Source: JADGHE01 sp035716025 (GTDB taxonomy: Bacteria > Pseudomonadota > Alphaproteobacteria > Rhizobiales > Xanthobacteraceae). Taken from it: 64,000 nt of DNA. The DNA lies in the NCBI GenBank assembly GCA_035716025.1, contig DASTKH010000044.1, forward strand, positions 1-64,000, written 5' to 3'. Made by a program: the position numbers and the translations under genes. Positions 43,538 to 52,827 of the stretch are shown one piece after another (position 1 is the first letter of the stretch; every line of letters begins with the position of its first letter). The notes beneath the pieces were generated by a model. It worked only from the letters and a program-made list of their open reading frames with translations, was not told the origin of the DNA and ran no database searches.

Positions 43538-43686
43538 GCCTTCCTCCTTGCTGTTTGCCGGCTGCGGTCCGATCACCGCGCAGCATAGAGCGAAGCCTGC
43601 GAGGATTTCACGCTCCAATCCATGGCATTCGGGCCCCCTGCGCGACGGCATGGGGCGACCACGCCACTTGCATGAATAGGCACCGA

Positions 43687-43699
43687 CCTTATTATAAGG
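43687..43699. promoter_or_regulatory. Perfect palindrome upstream of MarR gene (likely operator)
   Basis: CCTTATTATAAGG is an exact 13-base palindrome 21 bases before the MarR start, followed at once by a further half-site ACCTTATCAT (43701-43710). MarR proteins typically repress their own operon through such sites. Confidence 0.7.
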
Positions 43700-43720
43700 G
43701 ACCTTATCATTGGGAATGCC

Positions 43721-44200
43721 ATGCGGAAGCATATCAGTCGCCGCCGCGAATTCGCCTTCTTGCTGCACGATGTCGCGCGCCTTCTGCGAACCCTTGCCGA
43801 CCAGCGCGTGCGGGCGCTCAATATGACGCGCGCGCAATGGGCGGTGTTGTCGCGGCTGGAGTTGCGCGAAGGCCTCAAACAGTCGGAACTCGCCGACGAT
43901 CTCGACCTCAAGCCGATCACTTTGACGCGGCTCGTCGACCGGCTGTGCGCGAACGGGCTCGTGGAGCGGCGCGCCGACGCCAGCGACCGTCGGGTCAAGC
44001 GGCTCTATCTCACGCCGGCCGCGCGGCCGGTCGTGGAACGGCTGACCCAGCTCGGCGAGACCCTGATGACGGAAGTGCTGGCGGGGCTGGACGATCGCGC
44101 GATCGAGACGATGCTCCAGCATCTCGCCCGGGCGAAGGAGAACCTGCGTAACGCGACGGCAGGCCAGGGACCCGCCCCGTCATCCCGGGCGGCGGCATAG
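43721..44200 (+). CDS. MarR-family transcriptional regulator
   Basis: The protein has 159 residues. The winged HTH (MTRAQWAVLSRLELREGLKQ, then SELADDLDLKPITLTRLVDR and GLVERRADASDRRVKRLYLT) is complete, flanked by dimerisation helices. It is the first gene of an operon with emrA and emrB (21 bases to emrA), so it most likely represses this efflux pump until an aromatic or other inducer binds. Confidence 0.93.
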   Translation: MRKHISRRREFAFLLHDVARLLRTLADQRVRALNMTRAQWAVLSRLELREGLKQSELADDLDLKPITLTRLVDRLCANGLVERRADASDRRVKRLYLTPAARPVVERLTQLGETLMTEVLAGLDDRAIETMLQHLARAKENLRNATAGQGPAPSSRAAA

Positions 44201-44221
44201 GGAGCCGAAGGGAATAACACG

Positions 44222-45358
44222 ATGGCAGAACCGGCTCTCAAACTCGCGCCTGCGCAGACGGAGACGCCGGCTCCGGCGCCCGCCGTGCGAAGCCGCAGCG
44301 CACGGCACAAGCTGCGCTTCGTCCTCCTCGTCGCCTTGCCGGCGCTGGCGCTGGCGGTTGGTTTCTACATCTATCTCCAGGGCGGCCGTTATATTAGTAC
44401 CGACAATGCCTATGTCGGGGCACAGAAAGTGCTCATCACGCCGGACATTTCCGGCAAGATCAGTGCCGTGTTGGTAGAGGAGGGCCAGCACGTCCGGCGC
44501 GGCGACCCGTTGTTCGAAATCGATCCCGAGCCCTACCGGCTTGCCGTCGAGCAGGCCCGCGCCCGCTTGGCCTCGGTGCGTAGCGATTTCGCAACTGTGA
44601 AGGCCAATTTACGGGCGACCGAGCGGCTGATCTCGCTCGCCGAAGAGACAATGCGCCTCAAGCAGGCCGATCTCGACCGAAAATCGGCACTGCTGGCAAA
44701 CCGGGCGGGTGCACAGGTCGACGTCGACTCGGCCGCCGCCGCGCTTGTCGCGGCCAAGACGCAGCGTGCCCAACTGCTGCAGCAACGTGACGCCTATCTC
44801 ACGCAGCTTCTCGGCGATCCCGATCTTCCGATCGAGAAATTTCCCCCATACATGCAAGCCGCCGCCGCGCTCGACCAGGCGGAACGCGACCTTGCCCACA
44901 CCACCGTGCGGGCGCCGCTCGACGGCATGGCCACGCAGGTTCCATCGATCCAGATCGGCCGCTATGTAAGCGCGGGCACGCCGGTCTTCGCCATCGTTGA
45001 CGACAGCCGCCCGTGGGTGGACGCCAATCCGAAGGAGACGGACGTCACCTATCTGCAGGTCGGGCAGACGGTGACTATATCTGTTGATGCCTTCCCGGAC
45101 CGAACATTCACCGGCATGGTGGCGGCTGTAAGCCCGGGCACCGGCGCGCAGTTCGCGATCCTTCCGCCGCAGAATGCCAGCGGCAACTGGGTCAAGGTCG
45201 TGCAGCGGCTGCCGGTGCGTATCGAGTTCGTGCCGGGCCAGGACCTCGCCCGGCTACGCGCGGGAATGAGTGCGACCGTTGAGATCGACACTGGCCGCAC
45301 CCGCTCTCTTGCGGGTCTGTTCGGCTTTGCGGCGAAAGCGAAGGATCCGGAAAAATGA
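44222..45358 (+). CDS. emrA: EmrA-type membrane-fusion protein of a multidrug efflux pump
   Basis: The protein has 378 residues. It has one N-terminal transmembrane helix (FVLLVALPALALAVGFYIYL), the EmrA hallmark YISTDNAYVGAQKVLITPDI, a coiled-coil hairpin (about 95-215), the lipoyl half TTVRAPLDGMATQVPSIQIG and a beta-barrel. It links the EmrB transporter to an outer-membrane channel. The stop overlaps the emrB start. Confidence 0.92.
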   Translation: MAEPALKLAPAQTETPAPAPAVRSRSARHKLRFVLLVALPALALAVGFYIYLQGGRYISTDNAYVGAQKVLITPDISGKISAVLVEEGQHVRRGDPLFEIDPEPYRLAVEQARARLASVRSDFATVKANLRATERLISLAEETMRLKQADLDRKSALLANRAGAQVDVDSAAAALVAAKTQRAQLLQQRDAYLTQLLGDPDLPIEKFPPYMQAAAALDQAERDLAHTTVRAPLDGMATQVPSIQIGRYVSAGTPVFAIVDDSRPWVDANPKETDVTYLQVGQTVTISVDAFPDRTFTGMVAAVSPGTGAQFAILPPQNASGNWVKVVQRLPVRIEFVPGQDLARLRAGMSATVEIDTGRTRSLAGLFGFAAKAKDPEK

Positions 45359-46905
45359 ATGCGGCCGCGCCGGGCGGGGCGCCGGCCGCGCGTCGGGCGC
45401 TGCTTACCGTCTGCGCCATGACGGCGACCGTGATGCAGGCAATCGATTCGACGATTGCCAATGTCGCGCTACCCTATATGCAGGCAAGCCTTTCGGCGAC
45501 GCTCGACCAGATTAGTTGGGTGCTGACCTCCTATATCGTCGCCGCCGCCATCATGACGACGCCAGTTGGTTGGCTTTCCGACCGGTTCGGACGGAAGAAA
45601 TTGTTCGTCATCTGTGCGAGCGGGTTCACAATCGCCTCCGCGCTCTGCGCGCTCGCGCAGAACATCGAGCAGATTGTGATGTTCCGTCTGATGCAGGGCG
45701 TGTTCGGTGCGGCGCTCGTGCCACTTTCGCAGGCCGTCATGCTCGACATTTACCCGGCACACCAGCGTGCACAGGCGATGTCGATCTGGGGCATGGGAGT
45801 AACACTCGGGCCGATCATGGGGCCGACCCTCGGCGGCTATCTCACCGACTATTTCAGTTGGCATTGGGTGTTCCTGATCAACCTTCCGATCGGGCTCGTG
45901 ACTGTCTTCGGTCTGCTCGCCTTCATGGACGAGACGAGGCCACGAGAGAATCTCCGCTTCGACTGGTTCGGGTTTCTCGCGCTTGCGCTCGGCATCGGTG
46001 CCTTCCAGCTGATGCTCGACCGTGGTGAGCAGGTCGGTTGGTTTTCGGCCACGGAGACCTGGATCGCGGCTACGGCTTCGTGCGTCGGCTTCTACTATTT
46101 CTTTGCGCATTCGCTTACGACCGACGAGCCGTTTGTGCGATTCGCGATCTTCACCGACAAAAATTACGTCATCGGTTGTGTGTTCATGGTCGTGGTCGGC
46201 GTCGTTCTCTTCTCCACGATGGCGCTGATCGTACCCTTCCTGCAGAACCTGCAGGGCTACCCGCTCACCACGACCGGCATCGTACTGGGCTCGCGTGGCT
46301 GCGGCACGCTGATCGCCATGCTCGCCCTCAGCCGCATCATGCGATACATCGAAGCGCGCACCTGTGTGTTGATCGGCCTTGCGCTGACCGCGTGGATGTT
46401 GCACGAAATGGTGTACTTCAACGCCAACACCTCCCAGCAGACGATTTTCGTTACCGGCACCATCCAGGGGTTCGGCCTGGGATTCATCTTCATGCCCCTT
46501 GCGACGGTCGCCTTCACGACCTTGCCGTCGCATTTGCGGACCGATGGAACGGCGATCTTCACGCTGATTCGTAACATTTCGAGCTCGATCGGCATCTCGA
46601 TCGTGATTGCGAATCTGAGCCGCACCACAACCGAGATGCACGCTTATCTCTCGGCCTTCATCAGTCCGTTCAACGACGCGTTGCGTGCGCCGGACGTCGC
46701 TCGCACGCTTGACCTTTCAACCGATACGGGCCGTGCACTTGCCGATCAGCTGCTCACGCAGCAGGCCGCCTACATTGCCTATTCCAACGATTTTGCACTT
46801 CTCATGTGGCTCACCATTGCGTCCATGCCGTTTGTATTCGGCATCGCCAAAATGCACGGAGCGTCGTCTCCGCGAGCAGGCGGCGCCGCGGCCGCGGCGC
46901 ACTGA
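45355..46905 (+). CDS. emrB: EmrB-type DHA2-family MFS drug transporter
   Basis: The protein has 516 residues with 14 predicted membrane segments. The DHA2 motifs are clear: DSTIANVALPYMQASLSATL near the start, GWLSDRFGRKKLF (motif A), and the motif C-type segment GMGVTLGPIMGPTLGGYLTD. It exports hydrophobic compounds by proton antiport with EmrA. The ATG overlaps the emrA stop (ATGA). Confidence 0.94.
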   Translation: MNAAAPGGAPAARRALLTVCAMTATVMQAIDSTIANVALPYMQASLSATLDQISWVLTSYIVAAAIMTTPVGWLSDRFGRKKLFVICASGFTIASALCALAQNIEQIVMFRLMQGVFGAALVPLSQAVMLDIYPAHQRAQAMSIWGMGVTLGPIMGPTLGGYLTDYFSWHWVFLINLPIGLVTVFGLLAFMDETRPRENLRFDWFGFLALALGIGAFQLMLDRGEQVGWFSATETWIAATASCVGFYYFFAHSLTTDEPFVRFAIFTDKNYVIGCVFMVVVGVVLFSTMALIVPFLQNLQGYPLTTTGIVLGSRGCGTLIAMLALSRIMRYIEARTCVLIGLALTAWMLHEMVYFNANTSQQTIFVTGTIQGFGLGFIFMPLATVAFTTLPSHLRTDGTAIFTLIRNISSSIGISIVIANLSRTTTEMHAYLSAFISPFNDALRAPDVARTLDLSTDTGRALADQLLTQQAAYIAYSNDFALLMWLTIASMPFVFGIAKMHGASSPRAGGAAAAAH

Positions 46906-46916
46906 GGAAACGGGAG

Positions 46917-48044
46917 TCAGCCGAGAAATTCTTGACGTATCTTTTCGGTGTGCTCGCCGAGTGCCGGAACCTTGCCGTAAACGCGCTCGCCATCGGCGAA
47001 GCGCGCGGCGGGCGCCGGATAAGAAGCGGGCCCGCTCGGCGTGTCGATGGTGATGCGCCGCAGATGCGGATGACGCTGCAGCGCCGGCATGTCGCTCACG
47101 CGGGCGAAGGCGATGTCGGCGGCAAGCAGCTTCGCTATCAGCGGTCCGGAATCGAGCCGGGCGAAAGCGGCTGCGACCCGCGCATCCGTTTCCTGACGGC
47201 GCTCCGTCCGCTGCATCACGGTCGCAAAGCCCGGATCGGCGGCGAGTGCCGGATCTTCCATGACGCGCTCGGCGAGAACGCGCCATTCCCGGTCGTTCTG
47301 GATCGAGATGAGAATTTCCACCCCGTCGCGGGCGCGAAACACGCCATAGGGCGCGATCGAGGGATGCGAGAGGCCGATCCTGCGCGGCGGGCTGCCGCCT
47401 TCGTGCTGGAGCAGCGGCACCGTCATCCAGTCTGCCATCGCGTCGAACATTGAGATGCTGAGGGCGGTGCCTTTTCCGGTGCGCTCGCGCGCGATCAGCG
47501 CTTCGAGGATCGCCGCATGTGCGTTCATTCCGGCGCCGATGTCGACGCAGGAGACGCCGACGCGCGAAGGCGCTTCCGGCCCGCCGGTCACCGACGCAAG
47601 GCCCACCTCCGCCTGGATCAGGAGATCATAAGCCTTGCGGGCGGCATAGGGGCCCTCTTCGCCGTATCCGGAGATCGAACAGATGATCAGTCGCGGGTAA
47701 TCACGTCGCAGTCGGGCGATGTCGAAACCGAGCTTTTTCACCGCGCCGGGCTTGAGGTTCTGCACGAAGACATCGGCGCGCGCGAGCAGCGCCTCCATCA
47801 GGGCCTTGTCGTCCGACCGCGAAAGGTCGAGCACGACCGACTCCTTGCCGCGGTTAAGATAGACGAAATAGGCGCTTTCGCCGTGCACGAGCGCGTCGTA
47901 GCCGCGGGCGAAATCGCCTTCCGGACGCTCGATTTTGATCACGCGCGCACCGGCATCGGCGAGGCGGCAGGTGCAGTGCGGCGCCGCGACCGCTTGCTCC
48001 AGGGAGATGACGAGAAGGCCCTCGAGCGGGCGCAGCGCGCTCAT
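46917..48044 (-). CDS. Class III (Frc-type) CoA-transferase
   Basis: The protein has 375 residues. The N-terminal PLEGLLVISLEQAVAAPHCT and RPEGDFARGYD are typical of family III, as are YFVYLNRGKESVVLDLS and ICSISGYGEEGPYA. The catalytic Asp is in SCVDIGAGMNAHAA. It moves CoA between carboxylates, and the substrate is unknown. It overlaps the MaoC gene (ATGA) and forms a unit with MaoC and SDR genes, suggesting activation of an acid for a beta-oxidation-like path. Confidence 0.92.
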   Translation of the reverse strand: MSALRPLEGLLVISLEQAVAAPHCTCRLADAGARVIKIERPEGDFARGYDALVHGESAYFVYLNRGKESVVLDLSRSDDKALMEALLARADVFVQNLKPGAVKKLGFDIARLRRDYPRLIICSISGYGEEGPYAARKAYDLLIQAEVGLASVTGGPEAPSRVGVSCVDIGAGMNAHAAILEALIARERTGKGTALSISMFDAMADWMTVPLLQHEGGSPPRRIGLSHPSIAPYGVFRARDGVEILISIQNDREWRVLAERVMEDPALAADPGFATVMQRTERRQETDARVAAAFARLDSGPLIAKLLAADIAFARVSDMPALQRHPHLRRITIDTPSGPASYPAPAARFADGERVYGKVPALGEHTEKIRQEFLG

Positions 48045-48904
48045 GGCGTCCCTTTGAGAGTGGCGCGACCGTTTGTCAGCGCGTCCGCGTCGCGGCCGGC
48101 AACGCGGACGCGGAACGGGACCGTCTCGCCTTCGTGCCACATCTCGACCCGCAGCGTCTCGCCCGGATAGACGGGAGCCGAAAAACGGCCTGCCATGCCG
48201 ACGAGGCGCTTCGCATCGTAGCCGCACAGCGTCTTGAGGATTGCGCGTCCGGCGATTCCGAACGTGGCGAGGCCGTGCAGGATAGGCCGTGGAAAGCCGG
48301 CCTTGGCCGCGACGGCGGGCTCGGCATGCAGCGGGTTGTAGTCGCCCGACAGCCGATAAATGAGCGCCGTCTCTGGCCGCGTCGGTACATCGCAGACCGC
48401 ATCCGGCGGCCGCTCGGGAAGCGGATGGGGCGGGCGACTCGGCCGCACAGGCCCGCCGAACCCGCCGTCGCCGCGGCAGAAGGTCGTGTGTCGAAGCGTC
48501 GCGATTACTTCGCCGGTTTCGGCGTCGGTCAGCGTACGCTCGCTGTAGACCAGCGCCCCCTTGCCGGCGCCCTTGTCGACGATATCGACGACACGGCTCT
48601 TGCCGCGCACGCGCGCCGCAGGGGGAAGCGGGCGGTGCAGCGTGAATTCCTGCTCGCCGTGCACGAGCTTGACGTAGTCGATGCCCGTGTCCATCTCGCG
48701 CATCCAGGGGCGGGTCGCGAGCACGCAGCACATGGTCGGCAGCGCTTTGAGGTCCTTCTCGTAAACGAAGGCGAGCTCGGCCTCGTCGAGCGGGTCCTGC
48801 CCAAGGCCGAGTCCCAAGGCGTACAGCATCGTGTCGCGGGAGGTATAAGTCTGCTCGACGGGAGGAATGTCGAGCGCCATCAGCTTTTCATAGTTGATCG
48901 GCAT
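48041..48904 (-). CDS. MaoC-family double-hotdog enoyl-CoA hydratase
   Basis: The protein has 287 residues. The first hotdog half (YTSRDTMLYALGLGLGQDPL) is degenerate. The second has the hydratase motif LSGDYNPLHAEPAVAAKAGF followed by ILHGLATFG, which carries the catalytic Asp/His pair. Such fused hydratases add water to trans-2-enoyl-CoAs in the R-sense. Its partners are the SDR upstream and the CoA-transferase downstream. Confidence 0.9.
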   Translation of the reverse strand: MPINYEKLMALDIPPVEQTYTSRDTMLYALGLGLGQDPLDEAELAFVYEKDLKALPTMCCVLATRPWMREMDTGIDYVKLVHGEQEFTLHRPLPPAARVRGKSRVVDIVDKGAGKGALVYSERTLTDAETGEVIATLRHTTFCRGDGGFGGPVRPSRPPHPLPERPPDAVCDVPTRPETALIYRLSGDYNPLHAEPAVAAKAGFPRPILHGLATFGIAGRAILKTLCGYDAKRLVGMAGRFSAPVYPGETLRVEMWHEGETVPFRVRVAGRDADALTNGRATLKGTP

Positions 48905-49033
48905 CGGTTTCCTGGGCTGTTGCGGCGCGCGTGCTTTCAGACGCGGTGGGCGGATCGTTGATTCGAATGTTGAAGTGTCAGGCGGGAGCCGCGCTGTGGT
49001 TCACGCCCGGCCGGGCGCGACGGGCGTGCTCCG

Positions 49034-49948
49034 TCAGATCGGGTCCCAAGGGAAAACGTCGCTCGTGCGTTCGAGCGGTGTCAGCGAGGCTGCGAACGCT
49101 CCCTTGATGACGTCGAGCGACTCCGGCGTCCAACCATCTCCCCGATGCAGGGCGCGCACCGGCCGCGGCTGGCTGAACAAGAAGATTTCGTTCTTGCGCA
49201 CGCCGAAAATCTGTCCGGTGATGCCGGCGGCGCGGTCGGATGCAAGCCACACCGCGAGCGGCGCGACCTTCTCGGGCGTCATCTGTTGCAGCCGTTCCAC
49301 CCGCAGCTTCTCGGCCTCGTTCTGCGCCGGGATGGAGCTCGTCATGCGGCTCCAGGCCGAGGGCGCGATGGCGTTCGAGCGCACGCCGTAGCGCTCCATG
49401 TCGAGGGCAATGCCGCGCGAGAGACCGTGGATGCCGAGCTTGGCCGCCATGTAGTTCGCCTGGCCGAAATTGCCGATGAGGCCGGAGGTCGACGTCATGT
49501 GCACCATGGCGCCTGAGTTCTGTTCGCGAAAATGCGGCGCGACCGCCCGCGCCATGTTGAACGAGCCGTTGAGATGCACGGCAATAACGTCGTGCCAATC
49601 CGACCAGCTCATGCGGTGGAAGATGCGGTCGCGCAGGATACCGGCATTGTTCACCAGAATGTCGATCCGTCCGAATGCGTCGCGCGCCGCCTGAACGATC
49701 GCCTCGGCGTTCTTCGGCTCGACGATCGAAAGCGTGGAGGCGATCGCCTCACCCCCCGCCGCCTTGATTTCGGCCACCACCTCGTGCGCCGGGCCTTCGT
49801 CGGCCCCCATGCCGTCGAGGCCGGCGCCGACGTCGGCGACCACGACGCGCGCGCCTTCCGCCGCCATCAGTCGCGCGATCGCGCGGCCGATCCCGCGCCC
49901 GCCGCCGGTGACGATCGCCACCTTGCCGGCCACGATGCCTTGCGCCAT
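49034..49948 (-). CDS. SDR oxidoreductase, multifunctional-enzyme type 2-like 3-hydroxyacyl-CoA dehydrogenase
   Basis: The protein has 304 residues with GGAGG upstream of the ATG. It has Rossmann GGGRGIGRAIARLMA, NNAG, the catalytic Ser in MVHMTSTSGLIGNFGQ and YMAAK. The C-terminal extension after about 245 and the pattern ILRDRIFHRMSWSDWHDVI match (3R)-hydroxyacyl-CoA dehydrogenases of the HSD17B4 type. With the R-specific hydratase gene next to it, a two-step R-path of beta-oxidation is likely. Confidence 0.88.
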   Translation of the reverse strand: MAQGIVAGKVAIVTGGGRGIGRAIARLMAAEGARVVVADVGAGLDGMGADEGPAHEVVAEIKAAGGEAIASTLSIVEPKNAEAIVQAARDAFGRIDILVNNAGILRDRIFHRMSWSDWHDVIAVHLNGSFNMARAVAPHFREQNSGAMVHMTSTSGLIGNFGQANYMAAKLGIHGLSRGIALDMERYGVRSNAIAPSAWSRMTSSIPAQNEAEKLRVERLQQMTPEKVAPLAVWLASDRAAGITGQIFGVRKNEIFLFSQPRPVRALHRGDGWTPESLDVIKGAFAASLTPLERTSDVFPWDPI

Positions 49949-50055
49949 GTCGCGATTCCTCCTTACTTCCTACCGGTCCCGCACGCCCGGGTGCCGGGGC
50001 CTTGCGGCACCGGAGCCGAACGGCCGCGTTCCGTGAGGGGGCACCGGGAGCAAAC

Positions 50056-50637
50056 TCACGCCTCGAAGAAAACTGTTTCGTCTTCGCCCTGCAAGCGGAT
50101 GTCGAAGATGTAGACGGCGTCGGCAGCTGCGCGCCGCGCGATCAGGGTCGGCCGCCGCTCCTCGGGCACGAGCGCGAGGATCGGATCGGAAGCATTGGCA
50201 GGCTCGTCGGAAAAGTAGATGCGGGTGATCACCTGCTTGAGCAGGCCGCGGGCGAACAGATTGACGAGGATGTGCGGCGCCTGCAGCGTGCCGTTTGGGC
50301 CCGGCACCGGCCCAGGCTTGATGGTCTCAAAACGGTAACGCCCCTCCTCGTCGGTCGGCGCGCGGCCGATGCCCCTGAAGGCCGTGTTGGCGCGTGCCCG
50401 CGCCTCGCCGGACGAGGGATAGCGTCCCTGCGCGTCGGCCTGCCAAATCTCGACCAGCGCATCCGGCACCGGGGCGCCGTCGCCGTCGAGCACGCGTCCT
50501 TCGATGCGGATGCGGTTGCCGGAGACATCCGGCGTGACAAGATTGTTGGTGATCACATCGGTGCCGCCCGCCGAAGACGGCACGAGTCCGAACAGGAAGA
50601 ACGGGCCGACCGTCGAGGATGGGGTAATGCCGGACAT
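50056..50637 (-). CDS. pcaG: Protocatechuate 3,4-dioxygenase alpha subunit
   Basis: The protein has 193 residues. The intradiol dioxygenase fold starts with STVGPFFLFGL, followed by GRVLDGDGAPVPDALVEIWQ and ADAQGRYPSS, the alpha-subunit form without the iron ligands of PcaH, then APHILVNLFARGLLKQVITR and IYFSDEP. It forms the catalytic alpha-beta unit with PcaH, opening protocatechuate to 3-carboxymuconate. It lies 124 bases downstream of pcaH. Confidence 0.94.
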   Translation of the reverse strand: MSGITPSSTVGPFFLFGLVPSSAGGTDVITNNLVTPDVSGNRIRIEGRVLDGDGAPVPDALVEIWQADAQGRYPSSGEARARANTAFRGIGRAPTDEEGRYRFETIKPGPVPGPNGTLQAPHILVNLFARGLLKQVITRIYFSDEPANASDPILALVPEERRPTLIARRAAADAVYIFDIRLQGEDETVFFEA

Positions 50638-50761
50638 GGCTCAAAGTCCCCGCTCGTGTGGTGAAAGTGTGCGCAACGCCCTGCGGGACTTCGGCGCGGG
50701 CCAGCCGACGAGGCAATCGCCGCTCGCCGGCGCCGGCGCGTCCTGCGGCGCTTTCATCGCC

Positions 50762-51460
50762 TCAATTCTCCATCGGCGTCTGGTGCCGGCCGCGCAACAC
50801 GATGTCGAAGCGATAGCACAGCGCCCATTCGGGAATGGAGTTTTCGAGATCGAAGCGCGCGATCGTGCGGGCGCGCGCCGCGGAATCTTCGATCGCATTG
50901 GAGATGGGGTCGAACGGAAGCAACGGGTCGCCCGGGAAATACATCTGCGTCACGAGCCGCTGCACGAAGGCATGGCCGAACAGCGAAAAGTGGATGTGCG
51001 CCGGGCGCCAGGCGTTCGGGTGGTTGCGCCAGGGATAGGCGCCGGGCTTCACGGTGACGAACCGGTAATAGCCCTTCTCGTCCGTCACGGCTCTCCCGGC
51101 GCCGGTGAAATTCGGATCGAGCGGCGCAGGGTGCTGATCGACGAGATGCCGGTAGCGGCCGCAGGCATTCGCCTGCCAGACTTCGACGAGCGTGTCGGCA
51201 ACCGGGCGGGCATCTTCGTCGAGCACATAGCCGTGCACGATGATGCGTTCGCCGAGCGGCTCGCCGGCATGCTGGCGCGTGAGGTCGGCATCCTCGGGGC
51301 GAACCGTCTCGTGGCCGTAGACCGGGCCGGTCGTCTCCGACAACGTGTGCGGCAGCAGCACCAGCGGCCGCTTCGGGGCGCGCTTCTCGGTCGAACGATA
51401 GGCGGCGAAATCGTAGCGCGGGTGCGCCTTCAGGCTGTCGTGCGGATAAACGAGGGTCAT
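50762..51460 (-). CDS. pcaH: Protocatechuate 3,4-dioxygenase beta subunit
   Basis: The protein has 232 residues. The non-haem Fe(III) ligands are in VWQANACGRYRH (Tyr), GAYPWRNHPNAWRPAHIHFS (Tyr and His pair). The N-terminus (HPRYDFAAYRSTEKRAPKRP) is the beta-subunit form. It is the iron-carrying partner of PcaG. Genes pcaB, pcaC, pcaD and pcaIJ are not next to it, so the rest of the beta-ketoadipate path must lie elsewhere. Confidence 0.95.
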   Translation of the reverse strand: MTLVYPHDSLKAHPRYDFAAYRSTEKRAPKRPLVLLPHTLSETTGPVYGHETVRPEDADLTRQHAGEPLGERIIVHGYVLDEDARPVADTLVEVWQANACGRYRHLVDQHPAPLDPNFTGAGRAVTDEKGYYRFVTVKPGAYPWRNHPNAWRPAHIHFSLFGHAFVQRLVTQMYFPGDPLLPFDPISNAIEDSAARARTIARFDLENSIPEWALCYRFDIVLRGRHQTPMEN

Positions 51461-51533
51461 GAGAGCCTCCCTGGCCTCTCACCCGGCCTGCGCGCGGCGC
51501 GGGCCCGCCTCCGCGTCGGCGCGGCCAGCGTCG

Positions 51534-52742
51534 TTATTGCACGCGTTCGAGCGCGACCGAAAGGCCCTGGCCGACGCCGACGCAAAGCGTCGCGAGCGCG
51601 CGCTTGCCACCGGTCTTCTCCAGCTGGTGCGTGGCTGTCAGCGCAAGCCGCGCGCCCGACATGCCGAGCGGATGGCCGAGCGCGATTGCGCCGCCGTTGG
51701 GATTGACGAAATCGGCATCGTCGGGGATGCCGAGCTGGCGCAGGACCGCGAGAGCCTGGGCGGCGAACGCCTCGTTGAGCTCGATGACATCGAAATCCGT
51801 CATCTTGAGGCCGAGCCGCGCCAGGAGCTTCCGCGTCGCCGGCACGGGTCCGATCCCCATGGTGCGGGGCGGCACGCCCGCCGACGCCATGCCGAGGATT
51901 TTCGCGCGGGGGGTCAGACCGTGGCGCTTCACGGCCTCCTCGGAGGCGATAATCATGGCGGCGGCCCCGTCGTTCACGCCCGAGGCGTTGCCGGCGGTCA
52001 CGGTTCCGGGATTGCGGAACGGCGTCTTGAGCTTTGCGAGATTTTCGAGCGTCGTATCGGGGCGCGGATGCTCGTCCTTATCGACGATGATCGGCCCGCC
52101 GCGCCCGCCGGGCGCCTCGACCGGCACGATTTCCTCCGCGAAGTAGCTGGACGCCATCGCCTTCGCGGCCCGTTGTTGCGAGCGGTAGGCAAACGCGTCC
52201 TGGTCGGCGCGTTGCACCTGAAATTCTTCGGCAACGTTTTCCGCCGTTTCCGGCATCTGGTCGATGCCGTACTGCGCCTTCATTTTCGGATTCACGAAAC
52301 GCCAGCCGATCGTCGTGTCGTACACCTCGTTGCTGCGCGAAAACGCTTCCGTCGCTTTCGGCATCACGAAAGGCGCACGCGACATCGACTCGACGCCGCC
52401 CGCGATCGCAAGATCGATCTCGCCGGTCTTGATCGCGCGGGCGGCCTCGCCCACGGCTTCGAGCCCCGAGGCGCAGAGCCGGTTGACGGTCACGCCCGGT
52501 ACGCTTGCGGGCAGTCCGGAGAGAAGCAGCGCCATCCGCGCGACATTGCGGTTGTCTTCGCCCGCCTGGTTCACGCAGCCGAGAAACACCTCGTCGAGCA
52601 TCCCCCAGTCGACCTTGGGATTGCGGGCCATGAGCGCCTTGATCGGCACGGTCGCGAGGTCGTCGGTGCGCACCTTCGCGAGCACGCCGCCGTAGCGGCC
52701 GATCGGCGTCCGCACGGCGTCGCAGATATAGGCCTCACGCAT
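51534..52742 (-). CDS. pcaF: 3-oxoadipyl-CoA thiolase
   Basis: The protein has 402 residues. Thiolase motifs: active-site Cys in TVNRLCASGLEAVGEAA, NEAFAAQALAVL, GGAIALGHPLGMSGAR (His) and the second Cys in LATLCVGVGQGL. The N-terminus REAYICDAVRTPIGRYGG and RTDDLATVPIKALMARNP are the PcaF/PaaJ form. It cleaves 3-oxoadipyl-CoA to succinyl-CoA and acetyl-CoA. It precedes pcaHG, which supports the Pca name over PaaJ. Confidence 0.92.
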   Translation of the reverse strand: MREAYICDAVRTPIGRYGGVLAKVRTDDLATVPIKALMARNPKVDWGMLDEVFLGCVNQAGEDNRNVARMALLLSGLPASVPGVTVNRLCASGLEAVGEAARAIKTGEIDLAIAGGVESMSRAPFVMPKATEAFSRSNEVYDTTIGWRFVNPKMKAQYGIDQMPETAENVAEEFQVQRADQDAFAYRSQQRAAKAMASSYFAEEIVPVEAPGGRGGPIIVDKDEHPRPDTTLENLAKLKTPFRNPGTVTAGNASGVNDGAAAMIIASEEAVKRHGLTPRAKILGMASAGVPPRTMGIGPVPATRKLLARLGLKMTDFDVIELNEAFAAQALAVLRQLGIPDDADFVNPNGGAIALGHPLGMSGARLALTATHQLEKTGGKRALATLCVGVGQGLSVALERVQ

Positions 52743-52827
52743 GGTTCTGGTCTCCCGGAAATGTCCTTCGGCTGCCGTCGTTCTAGCCGAGATTGCCGGG
52801 CGGGCCAATCGGTCGTCGGAGCGGCCT

